This document shows, in pieces, positions 1 to 8,704 of a stretch of 44,276 bases of DNA. Source of the DNA: Kiritimatiellota bacterium (GTDB taxonomy: Bacteria; Verrucomicrobiota; Kiritimatiellia; Kiritimatiellales; Tichowtungiaceae). The notes beneath the pieces were generated by a model. That model ran no database searches, was not told the DNA's origin, and saw nothing but the letters and a program-made list of their open reading frames with translations. Location of the stretch: contig JACNKZ010000041.1 of the NCBI GenBank assembly GCA_014381785.1, positions 1-44,276 on the forward strand. Direction: 5' to 3'. How positions within the stretch are numbered: the stretch's first letter is position 1; each line of letters opens with the position of its first letter. Both the position numbers and the translations under genes were made by a program.

Positions 1-166
1 AAAAAAAAGACACCCAATTATACGCACCCAACAGCTAAGACCCTCTTCCTAATAAACGCAGTCTCAATGATTTTGCTGTCCATGATTTTGTAAAACATCT
101 TCTATACAGGGCGTTTTTGGCCAAGGATCGAACTCTCAACGACACAAATCCGAGAAGAACCGATTT

Positions 167-202
167 TTCCAAACCTTGAAAAAAATCTTCTAAGGTTTGG
201 AA
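167..202 (-). terminator. Hairpin 3' of the sulfur-transferase gene, made of two palindrome copies
   Basis: Two imperfect copies of the dispersed palindrome, at 167-180 (right arm TTGAA) and 188-202 (left arm TTCTAA), face each other. TTCCAAACCTT at 167-177 pairs perfectly with AAGGTTTGGAA at 192-202, giving an 11-bp stem and a 14-nt loop. The hairpin starts about 10 nt after the stop codon at 212 of the minus-strand gene and is followed on that strand by only a short A/T stretch. It probably ends that operon, although the U-tract is weak. Nothing else is recognisable in bases 1-166. Confidence 0.55.
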
Positions 203-211
203 CCCCCGTGA

Positions 212-2674
212 TCAGGAGATGAAAAGGTTGGCGTTGCTCTGCGTCAGGCGGTCGACATACATGGCAACGCCACCCTCGTCGACGCCGTCGATGAGCTCTT
301 CGCTCTTGATGCCCATCAAGTCCATGCTCATGGTGCAAACGACCAGTTTCACACCGCCAAGTTGCGCCTGAGCAATCAGCTCTTCGAGCGTCATCACGTT
401 TTTGTGTTTCATGATGCCTTTAATCATCGCCAACCCCATGCCCCCCATGTTCATTTTGGAGAGCGCAAGTTTGCTGGTGCCTTTGGGCATCATGATTCCG
501 AACATTTTTTCAATGAGGTTTTTCTTTGCCACAACCGGGCCGGATTTCCGCAAGATGTTGATTCCCCAGAAAGTGAAGAACAGCGTCACCTCGTAGCCCG
601 CGGCAACGGCGCCGTTAGCAATGATGAACGCAGCGACAGCTTTGTCGAAGTCATCACAGAAAACGACGTTGGTCATGGCGCGCTTTCCAGACGTTGGAAC
701 GCCGCCTTGCGCCGCGGCACGCTTGATAATGGTGGCGCGATAGGAGCCGCCCTCGCCGGGATCCATGGAGGCGAGCTCGTGGCCGGTGCTGTGGCACCAG
801 GCGGGGGCGTCGGCCACAAAGCCAGGGTCGGTTGCGCTGATGCAGACGGCTTCGCCTTCGTTAATTTCATCGATGGCATTTTTGAGCTGAAGGATCGGGC
901 CGGGGCACTGCAGGCCGCACGCGTTAATGGTTTTCACAAGGTTCATCGTTTTTTCCTCTTCTACAGTTTTAAACTTCTGATCGTCGGAGTCATTTTCAGG
1001 GTGATAGTCTTCGGGCATTTCAGTCGCACGGATTCCGGCTGTCCGCTGGTAGGTGATGTAACCCCCGGTCAGGTTGCGGCAGGTAAACCCGTTCTGCGAC
1101 AGAATGCGGCAGGCAAGATAGCCCCGCAGGCCGACGCGACAGAACACGAGGTATTCCTTGTCCTTGTCCAATTCATCGAGCCGCTCACGCAACTCATCGA
1201 TCGGAATGTTTTTCGCGCCGGGAATGGTTCCGGCGGTGACTTCATAGGGGGTACGCACGTCAAGAATCTTCTGCCCGGCGGCCGGGTTGACGACATCGGA
1301 AACCTGACAGATTTTGACATCGCCGCGCAGCGCGTTGGCGGCGACAAACCCGGCAAAGTTGATGGGGTCTTTGGCGGAGCCGAACGGCGGAGCGTAGGAA
1401 AGCTCGAGCTCTTCCAGATCGTACACCGTGAGTCCCGCACGAATGGCGACGGCAAAGACGTCGATGCGCTTGTCGACGCCATCGGCCCCGACGGCCTGCG
1501 CGCCGAGCACTTTGCCCGTTTCGGGGTCGAAAAGCATCTTGATGCTGAGCGCGGCGGCGCCGGGATAATAAGAGGCATGGCTTGCGGGGTGCACATAGAT
1601 TTTCTCGAAGGCGATGCCTGCGCGCTGCGCGCCCTTCTCGCTGAGACCGGTCATGCCGATGGCAAGATTGAACACTTTACAGATAGCGGTTCCCTGAGTG
1701 TCTTTGTAGCGCGAGGAGCGGCCGAAGATGTTATCGGCGGCAATACGCCCCTGTCGGTTAGCCGGTCCGGCCAGCGGAATGAGCGCCGGCTCGCGCGTGA
1801 CGAAGTCAATCACCTCAACAGCATCGCCGACCGCGTAGATATCCGGAGAGGACGTCTGCATCCGGTCGTTCACCCGAATGCCGCCGCGCGGACCGAGGTC
1901 CAGCCCGGCACCGACGGCGAGGCCGGTTTCCGGTTTAACGCCGATGGCGAGAATCGCGACGCCGGTATCCAGCGTTTCGCCGGAGCTGAGCGTCAACTTC
2001 AGGCCTTTTTCTGTCTCTTCGAAGCCGCTGACGGAAGTGCCGAGGCGGAGATCGACACCGTTAATCTCTAATTCCTGATGCAGAATGGAAACCATTTCGG
2101 GATCGGCGGGGCCCATGACCTGCGGGGCGAGCTCGATCAGTGTGGTGGACATGTCGCGGCTCCGCAGGGCCTCAGCCATCTCGAGGCCGATATAGCCGCC
2201 GCCGATCACGGTGGCGTGCCCGGCGTCGCCGAGGGCCTCGATGATGCGGTCCATATCCTCCATGTTGCGGAGTGAAAGAACGCGTCGGCTTTCGATGCCC
2301 GGAATGGTCGGACGAACCGGCTCAGCTCCGGGACTGAGAACGAGCGAGTCGTATGTTTCAGTGTAGATTTCGCCGCTTTCGAGATTCTTAATTTTGACCT
2401 CTTTGTTTTCCGGGTCAATGGCGATCACTTCATTGCGGGTCCGCACGTCGATCTTAAACCGGGTGCGTAGCTGCTCGGGCGTGGTGACCAATAGACGATC
2501 GCGATCGGCAATTTCACCGCCAATGTGATAGGGGAGTCCGCAGTTGGCAAACGAGACATACGGACCGCGTTCCAGTAGAATAAGTTCCGCCGTCTCGCTC
2601 AAGCGCCGGGCGCGCGCCGCAGTGCTTGCGCCGCCGGCCACTCCGCCAATGATGATCATTTTTTTTGCGTCCAT
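212..2674 (-). CDS. CoA-disulfide reductase-rhodanese-TusA-DsrE2 fusion protein
   Basis: An 820-residue cytoplasmic sulfur-transfer flavoprotein. Residues 6-455 form a pyridine nucleotide-disulfide oxidoreductase of the CoA-disulfide/persulfide reductase type: FAD motif IGGVAGG near 9-15, active Cys45 in FANCGLP, and second nucleotide motif VIGGGYIG near 156-163. Residues 460-545 are a rhodanese domain with Cys512 (FCRVGLRG). Residues 577-655 are TusA-like with the CPGP motif at Cys590. Residues 667-820 are DsrE2-like with Cys780 (CTMSMDLMG). Together these domains would reduce CoA persulfides or disulfides and pass sulfane sulfur between cysteines; the exact substrate is inferred. The start is set by AAGGAG eight bases upstream, which overlaps the end of arsR. 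Internal ATGs at 946 (Met577) and 676 (Met667) open the TusA and DsrE2 domains and are preceded by purine-rich SD-like bases, so the protein may descend from an operon. A dispersed palindrome (685-699) lies in the TusA-DsrE2 linker. Confidence 0.9.
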   Translation of the reverse strand: MDAKKMIIIGGVAGGASTAARARRLSETAELILLERGPYVSFANCGLPYHIGGEIADRDRLLVTTPEQLRTRFKIDVRTRNEVIAIDPENKEVKIKNLESGEIYTETYDSLVLSPGAEPVRPTIPGIESRRVLSLRNMEDMDRIIEALGDAGHATVIGGGYIGLEMAEALRSRDMSTTLIELAPQVMGPADPEMVSILHQELEINGVDLRLGTSVSGFEETEKGLKLTLSSGETLDTGVAILAIGVKPETGLAVGAGLDLGPRGGIRVNDRMQTSSPDIYAVGDAVEVIDFVTREPALIPLAGPANRQGRIAADNIFGRSSRYKDTQGTAICKVFNLAIGMTGLSEKGAQRAGIAFEKIYVHPASHASYYPGAAALSIKMLFDPETGKVLGAQAVGADGVDKRIDVFAVAIRAGLTVYDLEELELSYAPPFGSAKDPINFAGFVAANALRGDVKICQVSDVVNPAAGQKILDVRTPYEVTAGTIPGAKNIPIDELRERLDELDKDKEYLVFCRVGLRGYLACRILSQNGFTCRNLTGGYITYQRTAGIRATEMPEDYHPENDSDDQKFKTVEEEKTMNLVKTINACGLQCPGPILQLKNAIDEINEGEAVCISATDPGFVADAPAWCHSTGHELASMDPGEGGSYRATIIKRAAAQGGVPTSGKRAMTNVVFCDDFDKAVAAFIIANGAVAAGYEVTLFFTFWGINILRKSGPVVAKKNLIEKMFGIMMPKGTSKLALSKMNMGGMGLAMIKGIMKHKNVMTLEELIAQAQLGGVKLVVCTMSMDLMGIKSEELIDGVDEGGVAMYVDRLTQSNANLFIS
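685..699. repeat. Dispersed palindrome, TTCCAG-ACG-TTGGAA
   Basis: Near-perfect copy (left arm TTCCAG) inside the sulfur-transferase gene. It codes for V-P-T-S-G-K in the linker just before the DsrE2 domain. Confidence 0.7.
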
Positions 2675-2688
2675 ATCGAAAACTCCTT

Positions 2689-2988
2689 TTAATCTGTAAA
2701 ATGTAAAAACGTGCGCAGGTGATTGTGCATGCAGTCGAATAGTTTCAAAAAGTCAGGGTTCTGCAGTGCGCAATATTTTTGCGTGCCCTCTTTGCGGATC
2801 GTCACCAATCCCTGCTGGCAAAGAATCTTAAGCTGTTGCGACATCATCGACTGACTGCACCCGAGCTCTTCATATAGCGCCGTACACGTTCGCTCGCCCC
2901 CAGCCAGCAATTCAATCACACCCAGCCGTACCGGATGTGCCATTGCTTTGAGCACCTCTGCGGTCAATTTGCGTTCATCATGTGTCAT
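2689..2988 (-). CDS. ArsR/SmtB-family repressor with two-Cys layout
   Basis: A 99-residue winged-helix repressor. AHPVRLGVIELL (17-28) and SQSMMSQQLKIL (45-56) are the typical ArsR helix 2 and recognition-helix segments. It lies 14 nt upstream of the CoA-disulfide reductase fusion on the same strand, so the two should be cotranscribed and autoregulated. Cys35 (GERTC) and Cys86 (LFDC, last helix) sit where the persulfide-sensing SqrR/BigR proteins carry their paired cysteines; Cys44, 57 and 73 are extra. The classical ArsR arsenite motif CVC is absent. Sensing of sulfane sulfur is therefore more likely than of arsenite, by inference only. The start is supported by GGAGGG about 6 nt upstream. 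A 14-bp AT palindrome in the promoter (3014-3027) is a candidate operator. Confidence 0.92.
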   Translation of the reverse strand: MTHDERKLTAEVLKAMAHPVRLGVIELLAGGERTCTALYEELGCSQSMMSQQLKILCQQGLVTIRKEGTQKYCALQNPDFLKLFDCMHNHLRTFLHFTD

Positions 2989-3013
2989 ATTTCGCCCTCC
3001 AAAGATTAGAAGA

Positions 3014-3027
3014 TTATAATATTATAA
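3014..3027. promoter_or_regulatory. Candidate ArsR operator (14-bp perfect palindrome)
   Basis: TTATAATATTATAA is a perfect palindrome 26-39 bp upstream of the arsR start. AT-rich dyads are usual for ArsR/SmtB repressors. The region is AT-rich throughout, so chance is not excluded. Confidence 0.45.
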
Positions 3028-3095
3028 ATATAAAACAACCCAAAACCTTATTTTTTCCAGAGTTCAGGCCAAAAAAACGCATACCCTTAAAATAG

Positions 3096-3108
3096 GATAA
3101 TAATTATC
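3096..3108. promoter_or_regulatory. Fur-box-like 6-1-6 site
   Basis: GATAATAATTATC has two inverted GATAAT hexamers separated by one base, the 6-1-6 core of the classical Fur box. The third hexamer of the 19-bp consensus is poorly matched. It lies about 87 bp upstream of the porin start. No fur gene is in the window. Confidence 0.4.
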
Positions 3109-3194
3109 ACGTTTTTTAGTTGCGTCGAATTCGCCGATTTGGTTTTCTCTCCCCTATTCCATCGCAGGAACGCCATTTAAACAGGAGAAATAAG

Positions 3195-4367
3195 ATGAAA
3201 AACAAACTGATTATCGCACTGACTCTGGCATGGATCGCCAGCATCAGCGCACACGCTACCGAAGGAATTAATCTAATCGGCATCGGACCGATTCAACAGG
3301 GAACCGCCGGCGCAGGGGTTGCATCAGCCAAAAACTCGACCTGGCTGATCCTCAACCCGGCGGGACTGACCGACCTTGAGCGCGGCGCGGACGCCTCCAT
3401 ACAGTATTTCGCCCCCAATCGGACGATCAACTCCGGCATGAGCGGCGGTGCCGGCAAACAAACCGACGACTCGGCCTTCTTCATCCCCTCCATCAGTACC
3501 TCCTTTGGATGCTGCAGGGGAACCAACGGCTACCTCGGCATCGGGATCTACGGAACCAGCGGCATGGGTGTCGATTACAACCAGGGCCGTGTCGGCGACC
3601 TCTCTTCAATGGGTCCGTACGGACCCACTGCACCACAAAACCAGGTCGACCAAATGACCGAACTCTCGGTTGCGAAAATGACCCTGACTTATGCCGAAAA
3701 ACTGGATAACGGTTGGAGCGTCGGGGGCGGGCCGGTCTTTGTTCTGTCGCGCCTGCGCACCGACATGCTCAACAGCTCCTATGCTGCTCAAAGCGGGGAT
3801 TGGGACACCGCCGTCGGGCTGGGTTTCATCATCGGGGTGAACAAGCAGATCAACGATAAGCTGAAAATCGGCGGAAGCTACATGACCGAACAATTCATGA
3901 CTGAGTTTGATGAATACAGCGATCTGCTCGACGGCTCGCTCAACCTGCCGCAGCAACTGACCGTCGGTCTGGCCTATAACGTCCTGACCAATGTGGAAGT
4001 CGCGCTGGACTACCGCTGGGTCGGTTGGGGCGAGCTCGATACCCTTGGTGACCAGTTCGGCTGGGAAAATCAGAACATCGTCAAAGCCGGGATCAGCTGG
4101 GACGTCAACGAGCGCCTCACCCTGCGCAGCGGGATCTCCCACGGCAACTCCCCGATCGGAAACGGCGACGCCGCGTTCGCCAATGCGCTCTTTCCGGCCA
4201 TCATGGAAACCCATCTGGCTGGCGGACTCTCCTACCAGTTCGATTCCTTCCGGCTCGACATCGCCGCCGTTCACGCGCTCGAAGCCAGCCGGTACGATTC
4301 GGCCACCGCAACCGATATCAGCATGAGCCAGAACAGCCTCACCATCGGCGCCGGCTGGGAATTCTAA
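3195..4367 (+). CDS. OmpP1/FadL-family outer-membrane protein
   Basis: About 390 residues. An N-terminal signal peptide (basic MKNK, hydrophobic LIIALTLAWIASISAHA) is cleaved near residue 20. The mature start carries the family's hatch-like motif, GTAGAGVASA followed by LNPAGL. The body alternates aromatic/polar strands and ends in Trp-Glu-Phe, a typical BAM-recognised C-terminus. FadL-type porins move hydrophobic substrates such as long-chain fatty acids or aromatics across the outer membrane; the substrate here is unknown. An upstream TTG at 3120 is in frame, but ATG 3195 is preferred because AGGAG lies 7 nt before it and the signal peptide starts there. The gene is monocistronic, divergent from arsR, with a Fur-like box upstream and a strong terminator downstream. 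Confidence 0.85.
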   Translation: MKNKLIIALTLAWIASISAHATEGINLIGIGPIQQGTAGAGVASAKNSTWLILNPAGLTDLERGADASIQYFAPNRTINSGMSGGAGKQTDDSAFFIPSISTSFGCCRGTNGYLGIGIYGTSGMGVDYNQGRVGDLSSMGPYGPTAPQNQVDQMTELSVAKMTLTYAEKLDNGWSVGGGPVFVLSRLRTDMLNSSYAAQSGDWDTAVGLGFIIGVNKQINDKLKIGGSYMTEQFMTEFDEYSDLLDGSLNLPQQLTVGLAYNVLTNVEVALDYRWVGWGELDTLGDQFGWENQNIVKAGISWDVNERLTLRSGISHGNSPIGNGDAAFANALFPAIMETHLAGGLSYQFDSFRLDIAAVHALEASRYDSATATDISMSQNSLTIGAGWEF

Positions 4368-4391
4368 CCCGCTTCCCCGTCGCGCCCCACG

Positions 4392-4432
4392 GCCCTGTTT
4401 TCCAAATTTTGGAAAACGGGGCTTCTTTTTTT
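4392..4432 (+). terminator. Rho-independent terminator built around the dispersed palindrome
   Basis: A perfect palindrome copy (4400-4414) forms the top of a 15-bp stem. The base is GCCCTG paired with CGGGGC (one G-U), and a U-rich tract TTCTTTTTTTT follows. It lies 25 nt after the porin stop codon. The same CCCCGTTTT-palindrome-AAAACGGGG layout recurs near 27.78 kb and 32.33 kb. Confidence 0.88.
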
Positions 4433-4446
4433 CCAACGGGTTGGAA
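4431..4446. repeat. Dispersed palindrome with 4-nt spacer
   Basis: TTCCAA-CGGG-TTGGAA directly follows the porin terminator, 63 bp upstream of smc. The spacer is 4 nt instead of 3, which is seen only in non-coding copies. Confidence 0.8.
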
Positions 4447-4508
4447 AAAATGTGTTTTGGTCCCCTGTGGGATTGCCCCGCACCACCTGCGCGTGGTATC
4501 AAGTCCGG

Positions 4509-7500
4509 ATGTATTTGAAATCTGTAGATATCGTAGGCTTTAAGAGTTTCGCAGAAAAAACCCATTTGGAGTTTGAGCCGGGCATGACCGCCATCGTCGG
4601 CCCGAATGGTTGCGGCAAAAGTAATGTTTCCGACGCCATCCGCTGGGTGCTCGGCGAGTCGCGCGCCCGCGCGCTGCGCGGTGCCACCATGGAAGACTGC
4701 ATCTTCAATGGAACGGACTCCCACAAGCCGCTCGGCATGGCCGAAGTGACCCTCACGCTCGCCGACTGCGAACAGGTACTCGACATCGGCCTGCACGAAG
4801 TGAGCATCACCCGCCGCGTCTTCCGCTCCGGCGAAAGCGACTATTTCATCAACAAAAAAGCGTGCCGCCGCAAAGACATCCAGCGCCTGTTTATGGACAC
4901 CGGAATCGGCACCAATTCCTACTCCGTGCTCGAACAGGGCAAGATCGACCAGATCCTTTCGTCGCGTCCCGACGACCGTCGCGCCGTGTTCGAAGAAGCC
5001 TCCGGCATCACCAAATATAAATCCGACAAAACGGAAGCTCTGCGCAAGCTCGAACAGACCGAAGCCAACCTGCTACGTCTGGCCGATGTCATCCGCGAGG
5101 TCAAGCGCCAGATTATTTCCCTGCAGCGCCAGGCTGGCAAAGCCCAGCGTTACAAGGAAATCCAGGCCAACCTGCGCGTGCTCGACATCTACGTCACCCG
5201 CACCCGGCTCATTGAATTTGAAGCACACATCAAAGAGATTCAGGGTAGCCTCGAAACCCTGCGTCTGAAAGTCGACGAGGCTCATAGCGGGATCGAAGCC
5301 GCCAACGGTCAGACCGACTCCCTGCGCGCCGAACTGCACGAACTCGAACAGACCATCGGCAACACGATGGACGAGGCGATGCGCGTCAAAAACGAACTCG
5401 AGCGCGCGATGCAAACCATCCGCACCAACGCCGAGCGCGTTGCCGAACTCGAATCGCTCGCGCAGCAGAACACCAAAGAATCCGAAGAGGCGCAGGGCCG
5501 ACTCGAACAGCATCGCGCCTCGCTCAGTGACGTGCTCAAACTGATCGAAACCGCCGAGACCGAAAAAACCGCCGCTAAAGCCGAGCTCGAAAAAGTGACC
5601 GCCGCCCAGCGCGAAACCGAGGCCGAAGTTCACGCCGGACGTGAAGAGCTCAACCGCATGCGCGCGGAATCAATGGAACTCGACGGGCGGATCGGCCGCC
5701 TCCAAAACGAACTTTCTGAAATCGACGCCAAAGAACGCAGTAGCGTGATCCGCAAGGAACAGCTCGCCGCCGAAAAAAGCGGGCTCGAGCGGGCGCGCGC
5801 CTCCTTCCAGGAGCGCCAGCAGGAAATGGCGGCACAGGTCGAAACTCTGCGGCAGGCCGTAACCGCTCAGGAACAGACGCTCAACGACCTGCGCACCCAA
5901 CGCACCTCCTTCGCCGAGCAGATCCAGACCCTGCAGAACGAAACCGGCGAGCTCAACCGCCAGCTGACCGATAAAAATGCGCGGCTGGAAATGATCGCCG
6001 CCGACCGCGAAGAGGGCTTCCCCGCCGGTGCGCGCCACCTGCTAGAAACCGCCGACGAAAACGTGATCGGCCCGCTGGCTGAACAATTTACCGCCAAAGA
6101 TGGATTCGAAACCGCGCTCGAAGCGGTATTGCGCCCGTGGATGGACGCGCTGGTTGTGAAAAGCCGCTCCGGCGCCCGCAATGTGCTCACCCTGCTCGCC
6201 GGAAGCGATCACGGCGCCGTGCGCCTGCTCTCCGCCGACGCGCCGGCGCCCACACCGGTACAGGCCAATGGCACTCCGCTTCTCGGTCAGGTTTCCTTCA
6301 AGGACGAAGTGGCTCCGCTCGCCGCGCAGCTGCTGGCCAATGTATTTGTCGCCGACAGTCTGCAGTCGATCCCGCTCACCCTGCCCGCCGGCGCGGTCTT
6401 TGTGACCAAAGCAGGCGAACTGCTCACCGCCGAAGGCGCGGCCGAGCTGTGGAAACCGGAAGAGGGCGAAGTCAACCCGCTTGGCCGCCACCACCTGCGC
6501 GAACAGCTGCAGGGCGAAATTGAACTGCTCAGCAAAGAGCTGACCGAAAAACGCGACCGCCTCGAAGCACTCCGTGCAGAACAGAACGGTGCGGGCGATG
6601 CGCTCGAAACCGCACGCAGCGAGCTCGATGCCCGCCGCCGCACCCTCGCCGTACAGGAAGGTGAAGCGCAGGTCATCAACCGCGAACTGAAAACCGCTCA
6701 GGAACGAGTTGAAGTCGTTAGTTTCGAATTTAATGCGCTGATCGGGGAAAAAGGTTCCGGCGAAGACCGCCGGTCCGCCGTCGCCCGCGAAGGTGCCGAA
6801 GCGCGCGAAAAACTGGCCCAGACCCGCCAGCAGATTTCATCGAAGACCGAAACACTCAACGCACTCGAGGAAAAACGGGCCGAAGCCCTTTCGGCAACCT
6901 CTGAATGCCGCGTGCAGTACTCGCAGCGCGAGCAGCGGCTCGAATCGCTGCTCAGCCGCCGCCAACCGCTCGAAGCTCGGCTGAAGGAGCTTGAGGATGT
7001 CATCAACGAACGCACCCGCGGAGTCAGCACCTATCAGGAGCGCGTCGCTCAGCTCAAAGAGACCTCGGCCGATGCCGAAGGAAAACTCGCCGGCCTCAAA
7101 GCGGCTGTCGCCGCCGCGGAGGCCAAACTGGCCGAAACCCGCCAGGTGCGCGAAACCAAAACCGCCCTGCTGACCGAGCGCGAGCACAGCCTGCGGTCGA
7201 TGCAACAGCAGCTTGAAGAACTTCAGGAAAAGAAAACCGGCTTCGAGGTCGAACTGGCCGAGCACCGGATGCGCTACCAGAATGCCGCCGACCGCCTGAC
7301 CGGAACCTGGCAGATCACCCTTGAAAATCTGCCGCGCGAGCCCGAACCCGAATGGGAAGACGAGCGTCCCGATATGGAGGAACTCGAAACGCAGGTGGCG
7401 GAATGCCGCGCCAAGCTCGAATCAATGGGCCCGGTCAACCTCGTCGCGATTGAGGAGCACGCCGAGCTCGAAGAACGTTTTGCCTTCCTCAACCAGCAGG

Positions 7501-8048
7501 AGGACGACCTCAACAAGGCCAAAGCCCAGTTGCTGGAAATGATCAAGAAGATCAACGAAACCACCACCGAAATGTTCAAGGAGACCTTCGATAAGGTGAA
7601 CGACAACTTCGGTGAAATGTTTAAAAGCCTGTTCGGCGGCGGTTCCGCCAAGCTGGTGCTGGTCGACGAAACCGATGTGCTCGAATCGGGCATTGAAATT
7701 ATCGCCCGCCCGCCCGGCAAAAAACTGCAGACCATCTCGCTGCTGTCCGGTGGCGAGCGCACCATGACCGCGGTCGCCCTGCTCTTCTCGCTGTTCAAAG
7801 TGAAGCCGAGCCCCTTCTGTGTGCTCGACGAGCTCGACGCCGCGCTCGACGAGGCCAACGTCAACCGCTTCGTCGCCATGGTGCAGACCTTCATTAAACA
7901 GTCGCAGTTTATTCTGATCACCCACAGCCGCCAGACCATCGCGGCGGCCGATGTAATCTACGGGGTCACCATGCCCAACCGCGGCGTCTCGCGCGTGATG
8001 TCGATGAAGTTCGCCGACTATCAGGACACCGACGCCGCGAAAGCATAG
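4509..8048 (+). CDS. smc: Chromosome segregation protein SMC
   Basis: About 1179 residues, the normal SMC length. It forms a dimeric ATPase that loops DNA and condenses the chromosome with ScpA/ScpB; those genes are not in the window. The N-terminal head has Walker A GPNGCGKSN (31-39). Long coiled coils rich in Glu/Arg/Leu flank a hinge at about 500-660. The C-terminal head carries the signature LLSGGERTMTA (about 1078-1088) and Walker B FCVLDELDAALDE. ATG 4509 opens the canonical MYLKSVDIVGFKSF. The frame is open upstream to 4452 but those 19 residues are not SMC-like. There is no clear Shine-Dalgarno. The gene contains no copy of the dispersed palindrome despite its length. Confidence 0.97.
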   Translation: MYLKSVDIVGFKSFAEKTHLEFEPGMTAIVGPNGCGKSNVSDAIRWVLGESRARALRGATMEDCIFNGTDSHKPLGMAEVTLTLADCEQVLDIGLHEVSITRRVFRSGESDYFINKKACRRKDIQRLFMDTGIGTNSYSVLEQGKIDQILSSRPDDRRAVFEEASGITKYKSDKTEALRKLEQTEANLLRLADVIREVKRQIISLQRQAGKAQRYKEIQANLRVLDIYVTRTRLIEFEAHIKEIQGSLETLRLKVDEAHSGIEAANGQTDSLRAELHELEQTIGNTMDEAMRVKNELERAMQTIRTNAERVAELESLAQQNTKESEEAQGRLEQHRASLSDVLKLIETAETEKTAAKAELEKVTAAQRETEAEVHAGREELNRMRAESMELDGRIGRLQNELSEIDAKERSSVIRKEQLAAEKSGLERARASFQERQQEMAAQVETLRQAVTAQEQTLNDLRTQRTSFAEQIQTLQNETGELNRQLTDKNARLEMIAADREEGFPAGARHLLETADENVIGPLAEQFTAKDGFETALEAVLRPWMDALVVKSRSGARNVLTLLAGSDHGAVRLLSADAPAPTPVQANGTPLLGQVSFKDEVAPLAAQLLANVFVADSLQSIPLTLPAGAVFVTKAGELLTAEGAAELWKPEEGEVNPLGRHHLREQLQGEIELLSKELTEKRDRLEALRAEQNGAGDALETARSELDARRRTLAVQEGEAQVINRELKTAQERVEVVSFEFNALIGEKGSGEDRRSAVAREGAEAREKLAQTRQQISSKTETLNALEEKRAEALSATSECRVQYSQREQRLESLLSRRQPLEARLKELEDVINERTRGVSTYQERVAQLKETSADAEGKLAGLKAAVAAAEAKLAETRQVRETKTALLTEREHSLRSMQQQLEELQEKKTGFEVELAEHRMRYQNAADRLTGTWQITLENLPREPEPEWEDERPDMEELETQVAECRAKLESMGPVNLVAIEEHAELEERFAFLNQQEDDLNKAKAQLLEMIKKINETTTEMFKETFDKVNDNFGEMFKSLFGGGSAKLVLVDETDVLESGIEIIARPPGKKLQTISLLSGGERTMTAVALLFSLFKVKPSPFCVLDELDAALDEANVNRFVAMVQTFIKQSQFILITHSRQTIAAADVIYGVTMPNRGVSRVMSMKFADYQDTDAAKA

Positions 8049-8080
8049 GCTCTCCCGAAAAAGAGCCGAAGGAGGTTGTT

Positions 8081-8689
8081 GTGTACACAGAAAGTCTCGC
8101 CTTCGGGTTCAGCATCTGGCTGCGCTTTTTCTTCCTGTTTACGCCGTTTTTCGCGCTGACCATGTTCCTGACGCTGACGCAGTCCTACACCGAACCCCAG
8201 CGCCGCAACCTGGCCGTGCGAGTGACCTGTGCCGCAGCCGTCGTCTGCATGGCGCTGTTCTTTTTCGGCAATGTGGTATTTGCCGTCTTCGGCATCACAC
8301 TGGATGCCTTCCGGGTCGGCGCGGGAGCGCTGCTGTTTCTGTCGGCCGTTCGGCTGGTTTACGCCAAAGAGGCCCCGCCGATTGCCGGAGAAAATGAAGA
8401 TGTCACGGTGGTTCCGCTGGCGATCCCCATAATTGTCGGCCCGGCCACGACCGGCGCCCTGCTCGTGCTCGGCGGCGAAATGACGGATGCATCTCATCGC
8501 ATGACGGGCCTAGCCGCGCTCATTCTGGCCGCATTCACACTAGGCGTTATTCTATTCCTCGGCTCGGCAATCGAACGGGTACTGGGGAAAAGAGGACTCG
8601 GTATTCTCAGTAAAATCACCGGACTGGTTCTCGCCGCGCTGGCCGCTCAAATGATCCTGATGGGCATCCAGCATTTTTTCAGCCTGTAA
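8081..8689 (+). CDS. MarC-family (UPF0056) inner-membrane protein
   Basis: 202 residues with about six hydrophobic segments, the MarC/SNatA layout. It has an early LRFFFLFTPFFALTMFLTL segment and the conserved central VPLAIPIIVGPATTGALLVLG loop with its Pro/Gly/Thr pattern. Family members have been linked to small amino acid export, but most, including E. coli MarC, have no settled function. The start is GTG, with GGAGG a few bases upstream. It begins 32 nt after smc and may be cotranscribed with it. Confidence 0.85.
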   Translation: MYTESLAFGFSIWLRFFFLFTPFFALTMFLTLTQSYTEPQRRNLAVRVTCAAAVVCMALFFFGNVVFAVFGITLDAFRVGAGALLFLSAVRLVYAKEAPPIAGENEDVTVVPLAIPIIVGPATTGALLVLGGEMTDASHRMTGLAALILAAFTLGVILFLGSAIERVLGKRGLGILSKITGLVLAALAAQMILMGIQHFFSL

Positions 8690-8704
8690 TTCGGGAAATA
8701 CAAT

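Noticed and set aside
362-2071. 569-residue open frame on the plus strand
   Set aside because: Antisense to the sulfur-transferase gene; its translation has no family pattern and it exists because of GC-rich codon bias in the real gene.
3606-4796. 396-residue open frame on the minus strand
   Set aside because: Runs antisense through the porin gene, its terminator and the start of smc; it cannot be a real gene given those features.
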